Assembly: GCF_921293095.1 (NCBI RefSeq)
Contig: NC_060246.1
Location: forward strand, 89,401,030 to 89,465,029
Source of the DNA: Ischnura elegans
Lineage: Eukaryota > Arthropoda > Insecta > Odonata > Coenagrionidae
DNA length: 64,000 bases
Direction of reading: 5' to 3'
Positions 61,001 to 64,000 of this stretch are shown here, one piece after another (positions within the stretch are counted from its first letter, which is position 1; each line of letters opens with the position of its first letter). Position numbers and translations under genes: made by a program. The notes under the pieces were generated by a model. It searched no databases. It saw only the letters and a list, made by a program, of their open reading frames with translations, and was not told where the DNA came from.

Positions 61001-63996
61001 TGACTTGATTATTTTTTATTAGTATGAAAGTAAAGGTAACTCAAGATATCTTTTACGCCCCCCCCCCTCGGGTTTTTTTGTATCCGCTACTGTGATAGCC
61101 TAAATCCTTACTTGTCAATTCTCGGCTACAAACAATGTCTTGACAGTACTTCAAGACTATTTAATATCTGAGTATGTAATTATTTCTTACTTTCTTTGAG
61201 TGAACGAAAAATTTTTATTTATATTCTGACTTTACCATCAAAAACTAAAAAAATGTTAATTGATTAAATGACACATGGTTTTGCATTGACCATGTTGGAG
61301 AAAATGTATAAAATATATGCTTTGAAGAAAACCATTTGCTTTGTGCATACAACTGCTATGACTACAAACAAAATTTCATTCGATCGGCAGTAAACCCTCA
61401 AGGTTGAATTGAAAGTTCATCGCATTACACAATGCCTAAGTATGACCAGGGGCGGATTCAGCATTAAATTTGAGTCACGACCTGGATCCGGGGAATAAGG
61501 AAAACCTCCCGTGTACAAAACGCTTTTTTTATAATACCCATTTTTTATGCGTATTGGACCCAAACATTTCGTTTTTATTCTTAAAGACAGATGAAATTGA
61601 ACAATTTTATATATTTAAGTATTAAACTAATAAAAGTCAAAATACTAAAACAAAAACTAATAAAAAACAATTTAACTAATGTTATTATATTGATTAATTT
61701 TGGGGATGCTATGGCTTCTGTAAACCCCCTTCAAATTCCTCTCTGCGCATCTATCTTTAATAAAACTCAATTATTACACAGAAATTTGACCCATTTTCTT
61801 AGATTCTCAGACTTCAATGGCTACAATAAATTACACTTTTATGTGTCTTTTAAGCTGATTCCTAATGAAATATATGAGTGTGGTTTAGTTATAATTTTTT
61901 TTCAATGTTATTTGTATCGTATTTACGCTGGAATTCTGGTCGTGAGCACGGCAAATGAAGGCCTTATTGAAAAGGCAAGCGCTAAACTCAACTAAAATGA
62001 GAATATTTGGGAACAGGTAATACACTTAGAACCATATGCTGAAAATTTTAAGAAACTACTGCTTAAGTATTTAACCTTTCAAGAGAGGTTTTCATGGATT
62101 ATTTCGCGAATCACTCCACCTTGTACCCCATCTCAAATTGTACTTGTTTATCCAATGCAAATTAAGGACTCTTTCTATCTCTAAATCCTATTATTTACCT
62201 TCCTCTCCCTCGCTCAGTTAATAATTCCCCCCTAACACGGTCCTCGACACCACCCTCTTGTGTGAGAAGACCGGGTTTTCAGCAATGAAAACCTTTAGTT
62301 TAGTAGCTATTTCAGACTCCAAGGAGGCCCAAGAACACGGCGGTTTAGTGTTATGTGTGCTGCCGTTTCGCGCGCATTTCACTCGGTGGCGCCACTAGGC
62401 AGTGGTTTCACGTCCAGTGTGACTTTCGCCATTAATCGTAGTGGGAGTGTTCTTTTTTACCATAAAATCGTTTGGCATGCGTTAAGTGATTGATTTATAC
62501 GATTCATAGGCTCAGTTACGTATTACTACCGCGTATTATCTCGTGAGAAGTGGATCTATACGACATGTAGCGCCACGGGTGGCGATTTTGAAATCTGATT
62601 TTAATGCGCGTGGAGCGACAGCAATTCTAGCGGTGGACTTGAAAATTCTCTTATTAATAATTTCAGTTTATGCCTTCTTGGCAGTAAAACACCGACTATT
62701 TTTACGAGCAAAATCAACTATGGCTTTTAATTTGAGATTATGCAGCAATTTCGATAATTTTATAGCTTTCCGACCCAGTGGCTTAGCGAGGGGGGAGGTC
62801 TGGGGCGTAACATAAAAACACAATTTCTTTCCTTCGTAAAAGAAAACAAAATATTGAAAAATCATGAATTCACAAAAGATTTCTTTTACAAATGAAATTG
62901 TTTCGATTATGAAAAGTGTTAAAATTACTTTAATGCCATCTACTTAGTACCCCGTTTTTTAAAACAAAAAAACGAAAGAAATTCCTGGCTACGCCACTGT
63001 TCCGACCGTAATGTAGCCTCACAACAACCGTGAGGTCCGAGACACTTTTCCCCTACCCCCGAATTGGATTTCCGGCCACGTTCCTTCCTCTGGGATAGTA
63101 TAGACATATTGGGCAGAGACATTTCAAACTTGGTTTTTTGTTTCTTGAAACATTTTCTGGGAAGTTCATTTGGAAAGAGGTAGATATCATGGTTAAAGAA
63201 ATAAATTTTAAGTTAGAATATTTCACAAAACTTGTTTAATTTGGCAATCTAATATCGGTTTCAACGTCCTTTTTATTTGAAGAGAAATGCAATTTTATGG
63301 AGTTGTACTTTCCTTTAGAATGAAGCAAACCATTGAAGATATGGCGGTACATACATTGTGGGGGGGGGGGGTGAACTTCTGGGAAAAGTTACACGCAAGG
63401 CATAGGTATTTCCCAAGCATTTTTTAGGGTTTGTACTCCTAGAAGTCCCAGCTTCGCATGATATGGCCACGCCGCGCCGCAGCGTCCTGGGTGAAGCCTC
63501 ATGGAATTCCCAAACAAAACTCTTCGCTATAAAATATGGTTCAAGGGAAAAAAAGCTAGCTATCCTGTCCTGAAAGGCATTAACCAAGCGTCTTTAAGTT
63601 AATCTGAGTTGAGCAGTACCCAGACGAATACATATTAACTTTAGTGTTGAAGCATTGTTTGAATGAGTGAATGGATCAAGGCTGAGCACTAACCTGAAGG
63701 TCACGAGGCCCCAGTTCTCCATGGCCCCGGCTTCGAACTCCGGAACGGCAATCATATCCATTTTAGGAAGAGCGAACTTTATGTTGGTGATATTGCACAT
63801 AACATCAAGTATTTTTGGTCCAAGCTCAAGACTGTAATCCACTTGATCGATGGATTCTTTTTTGGCCCACACCTTGAACCTGCCGCTGTCGGTTGACTTG
63901 TATTTGAAGTCGGAAAAGATGAATGCCACTAAGTAGGTTGACATCTTCGGAGTCGTCTGATAGTGATCCCAAACGTAATTCGGTGGTAGTTCAGGG
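45912..63996 (-). CDS. Aminopeptidase N-like M1 metallopeptidase, gene C (5' part off window)
   Basis: Twelve exons (3-14 by comparison with gene B) give 703 residues and TAG: 63996-63694, 60542-60359, 59687-59531, 58761-58680, 56941-56758, 54343-54151, 52452-52175, 50380-50193, 48799-48632, 47192-47049, 46674-46599, 46067-45912. GAMEN, HELAH-(18)-E and DEISYSK are intact, so an active exopeptidase is expected. Exons 10 and 11 keep the four disulfide cysteines; the extra cysteine of gene B exon 12 is replaced (YLQESIAED). The C-terminus [11 protein letters not shown] has no GPI-type tail. Exons 1-2 with the signal peptide must lie right of 64000. Introns are large (374-3151 bp) and full of MITEs. 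Confidence 0.94.
46101..46340 (+). repeat. hAT-like repeat (CAGGGGCGG family), left end, APN-C intron 13
   Basis: CAGGGGCGGATCCAGGATAT, then AAGGGTCTGACAGGCGATCT and, at the far side, AAGCGTCTGGGGGGAGGGAT. Same order of modules as the interrupted copy at 21612-22590. Confidence 0.5.
46599..46674 (-). CDS. APN-C exon 13
   Basis: 76 nt: [20 protein letters not shown] then TKNYEM. Acceptor TTTTTTTCAG, donor ATG|GTAAGT. Found only by frame and comparison with gene B. Confidence 0.88.
47049..47192 (-). CDS. APN-C exon 12
   Basis: 144 nt: [20 protein letters not shown] then [13 protein letters not shown]. Acceptor TTAACCGCAG, donor TC|GTAAGT. Confidence 0.91.
47490..47650 (-). repeat. LINE 3'-region fragment (APN-C intron 11)
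   Basis: Pyrimidine-rich plus strand (ATTCCACCTGTTCCCATTCC, TCTCCAGTTCACTATAAGGC) parallels 37570-37690 and 62100-62230, the 3' region of the RT-bearing LINE. Confidence 0.35.
47640..48295. repeat. Unclassified interspersed repeat (APN-C intron 11)
   Basis: About 650 bp, GC-richer than the intron, beginning CACTAGCAGGCCACCCGGTG and ending with ACAAACAAACAGACATCC and a TATATTGATATATTG run. This start and this end type recur in many animal repeats; I cannot place the class. Confidence 0.4.
48304..48533. mobile_element. piggyBac-like MITE, 222 bp, TTAA target
   Basis: Element 48308-48529 between two TTAA sites; ends CCCATTATAACCCA and TGGGTTAGAAATGG are imperfect inverted copies. It stops about 100 bp before APN-C exon 11. 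Confidence 0.6.
48632..48799 (-). CDS. APN-C exon 11
   Basis: 168 nt: [40 protein letters not shown] and [14 protein letters not shown]. The two cysteines are 36 residues apart as in gene B. Acceptor TTATTTTCAG, donor AG|GTGAGA. Confidence 0.92.
48841..49374. mobile_element. piggyBac-like MITE, about 526 bp, TTAA target
   Basis: Element 48845-49370 from TTAACCCTTTAAAGGTCGAA to GGACTGTTAACGGTTAA. Interior has a repeated palindrome (TTCCCAAATGGGAAC near 48980 and 49338). Lies 41 bp upstream of exon 11. Confidence 0.5.
49886..50120. repeat. Pair of SINE-like repeats in inverted orientation (APN-C intron 10)
   Basis: The plus copy has GGGTTCGTATCCCGGTCAAA (50063-50082), a B-box, then TTTTTCTCTGTGAATTTTTC. 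The minus copy (49990-49910) has TTGGTATCCCGGTCAAGGGA then TTTTTTCCCTGTGGATTTTT. About 60 bp separate them. Confidence 0.55.
50193..50380 (-). CDS. APN-C exon 10
   Basis: 188 nt: [40 protein letters not shown] and [18 protein letters not shown]. The two cysteines are 7 apart. Acceptor ATTTTTAG, donor AG|GTAATT. Confidence 0.92.
51507..51958. mobile_element. Long hairpin element split by a nested hAT MITE (APN-C intron 9)
   Basis: The right arm (51896-51958) is the complement of a left arm lying in two parts (51507-51545 and 51849-51872): TTGTGCTTTCACATGAATAT, then CATGGTTTCAACGTTAGACG. The loop is about 23 bases with CATCATCATCA. The 51546-51840 element interrupts the left arm. Confidence 0.7.
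51538..51848. mobile_element. hAT-type MITE (CAGTGGCGCAGC), 295 bp
   Basis: Element 51546-51840 starts CAGTGGCGCAGCGAAGGGG and ends TTAGCTGCGCCCCTG. Target duplications ATTTACAC and ATTTACAT agree at 7 of 8 positions. Confidence 0.8.
52175..52452 (-). CDS. APN-C exon 9
   Basis: 278 nt: [35 protein letters not shown] and [20 protein letters not shown]. Acceptor TTCTTTAAG, donor GCG|GTAATT. A single exon of the same length as in gene B. Confidence 0.93.
54151..54343 (-). CDS. APN-C exon 8
   Basis: 193 nt: [20 protein letters not shown], then [15 protein letters not shown]. Acceptor CACATTGCAG, donor G|GTTAGG. Confidence 0.92.
54493..54851. mobile_element. hAT-type MITE (CAGTGACGTAGCC), about 359 bp
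   Basis: Starts CAGTGACGTAGCCAGGATTA and ends CGTGGCTAAGTTACTG. C- and G-rich runs near the right end. Target duplication only weakly visible (GAATGCAG / ATCAGCAG), so lower confidence than its relatives. Confidence 0.55.
55578..56747. mobile_element. hAT-type non-autonomous element, 1154 bp, with long subterminal palindrome
   Basis: Element 55586-56739 starts CAGTGGTTCTCAAAGTGGGT and ends CGTTTGGGAAATACTG. Flanks TTATAGGC and TTATAGGT agree at 7 of 8 positions. Arms near 55725-55845 and 56380-56500 are inverted copies (TATCGCTAACTGCAGAAAGG; GGAAACATGTC). The central part is unique and GC-rich with no long ORF. It ends 10 bp from the gene C exon 7 donor region. Confidence 0.8.
56758..56941 (-). 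CDS. APN-C exon 7
   Basis: 184 nt: [20 protein letters not shown], then [20 protein letters not shown]. Acceptor TGATTTTTAAG, donor CAG|GTTTGT, 10 bp from a transposon target duplication. Confidence 0.93.
57415..57465 (+). repeat. AAT-type microsatellite (APN-C intron 6)
   Basis: Run of TAATAATGATAATAATGATA units continuing as ATAATAATAATAATAA. Confidence 0.7.
58352..58640 (+). repeat. Tandem duplication, 144-bp period (APN-C intron 6)
   Basis: Unit 1 starts at 58352 (ATATCAGATGGCAGAAGTTT) and unit 2 at 58496 (ATATCAGATCGCAGAAGTTT); both continue through TTGAGATCTAATTTCTA. A further partial copy with its left flank (ACTCAGGTTCTGGTATTTTC) is at 60194-60272. Confidence 0.75.
58680..58761 (-). 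CDS. APN-C exon 6
   Basis: 82 nt: [20 protein letters not shown] then LERYLLA. Acceptor CTTCTTAACAG, donor AG|GTAATG. Confidence 0.91.
59531..59687 (-). CDS. APN-C exon 5: catalytic tyrosine
   Basis: 157 nt: [20 protein letters not shown] then [12 protein letters not shown]. Acceptor CTGTATAG, donor AAAG|GTAGCG (less typical). Confidence 0.92.
60194..60272 (+). repeat. Partial copy of the 144-bp repeat (APN-C intron 4)
   Basis: CTCAGGTTCTGGTATTTTCA to TCATTCCTTGCTAAATGA matches 58322-58398, including sequence left of the tandem unit. Confidence 0.65.
60359..60542 (-). CDS. APN-C exon 4: HEXXH zinc-binding site
   Basis: 184 nt: [20 protein letters not shown] and [17 protein letters not shown]. 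All zinc ligands are intact. Acceptor TTGCATCAG, donor GTG|GTAAGA. Confidence 0.95.
60806..61100. mobile_element. hAT-type MITE (CAGTGGCGGATAC), 279 bp
   Basis: Element 60814-61092 starts CAGTGGCGGATACAGA and ends TGTATCCGCTACTG. Target duplications TGATTGCC / TGATAGCC agree at 7 of 8 positions. Confidence 0.78.
61447..61600 (+). repeat. Possible hAT-like left end (CAGGGGCGGATTCAGC)
   Basis: Terminus type matches the CAGGGGCGG family, but no complementary right end was found within APN-C intron 3, so limits are unknown. Confidence 0.3.
62070..62240 (-). repeat. LINE 3'-region fragment (APN-C intron 3)
   Basis: Complement shares GAGGGAGAGGAAGGTAAATA-type purine-rich sequence with the tail of the RT fragment at 44690-44760 and parallels 37570-37690. 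Confidence 0.35.
62768..63007. mobile_element. hAT-type MITE (CAGTGGCTTAGC), 224 bp
   Basis: Element 62776-62999 starts CAGTGGCTTAGCGAGGGGGG and ends CTGGCTACGCCACTG. The exact 8-bp duplication TTCCGACC flanks it (62768-62775, 63000-63007). Confidence 0.88.
63694..63996 (-). CDS. APN-C exon 3: GAMEN motif (first exon in window)
   Basis: 303 nt. [20 protein letters not shown] then [17 protein letters not shown]. The acceptor CTAG sits four bases from the window end, so the exon is complete. Donor CAG|GTTAGT. Confidence 0.93.
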
Positions 63997-64000
63997 CTAG

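Noticed and set aside
61591-61995. Plus ORF of 134 codons in APN-C intron 3
   Set aside because: Antisense to the gene, low-complexity K/N/I/L-rich start and next to repeat ends; no evidence of function.

Overview
The window looks like nuclear DNA of an arthropod, most likely an insect with a large, repeat-rich, AT-rich genome. Coding DNA is broken into short exons with GT-AG introns, and the intergenic space is filled with mariner/hAT/Harbinger/piggyBac-type MITEs, tRNA-derived SINEs and decayed LINEs. No bacterial gene organisation, CRISPR array or operon is visible. The species cannot be named from the sequence alone.

The only intact protein-coding content I can support is a head-to-tail tandem cluster of three M1-family zinc metallopeptidases (aminopeptidase N-like), all on the minus strand. 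Gene A (APN-A) begins at 7857 and runs off the left edge; exons 1-6 are present, last exon at 498-579. Gene B (APN-B) is complete: 14 coding exons from 31317 down to the stop at 19214, 939 residues. Gene C (APN-C) enters from the right edge at its exon 3 (63996) and ends at 45912; exons 3-14 are present. I worked out exon edges from splice sites and reading-frame continuity. Every internal exon that can be compared has exactly the same length and phase in all copies (159, 303, 184, 157, 82, 184, 193, 278, 188, 168, 144, 76 nt for exons 2-13), which shows recent-style gene duplication of a fixed architecture. All three keep GAMEN, HEXXH-(18)-E and the catalytic-type tyrosine. A and B have an N-terminal signal peptide. 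B and C end without a hydrophobic GPI-anchor tail, so these look like secreted or lumenal enzymes rather than the membrane-anchored midgut type. A TATA box, a short 5' untranslated exon with a consensus donor and a GATA motif lie about 1 kb upstream of the gene B start.

Between the genes: 7867-19213 (A-B interval) holds an unidentified decayed coding relic (about 11.94-14.31 kb, at least five frame breaks and a 312-bp hAT MITE inside it), a short tandem repeat, LINE tails and a SINE-like segment. 31333-45911 (B-C interval) holds the gene B promoter, a Harbinger-type MITE, two LINE lineages (one with an LEYA..IWDP tail, one with FADD reverse-transcriptase remains), a piggyBac-like MITE and other TIR elements. 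Introns of B and C also carry many MITEs. One 1.15-kb hAT-type element sits 10 bp from the splice donor of gene C exon 7.

The most unusual items are the unassigned relic ORF, the long perfect-type hairpins (6226-6471 and 51507-51958, the second split by a nested hAT MITE), and the strictly conserved exon architecture with no GPI tail.
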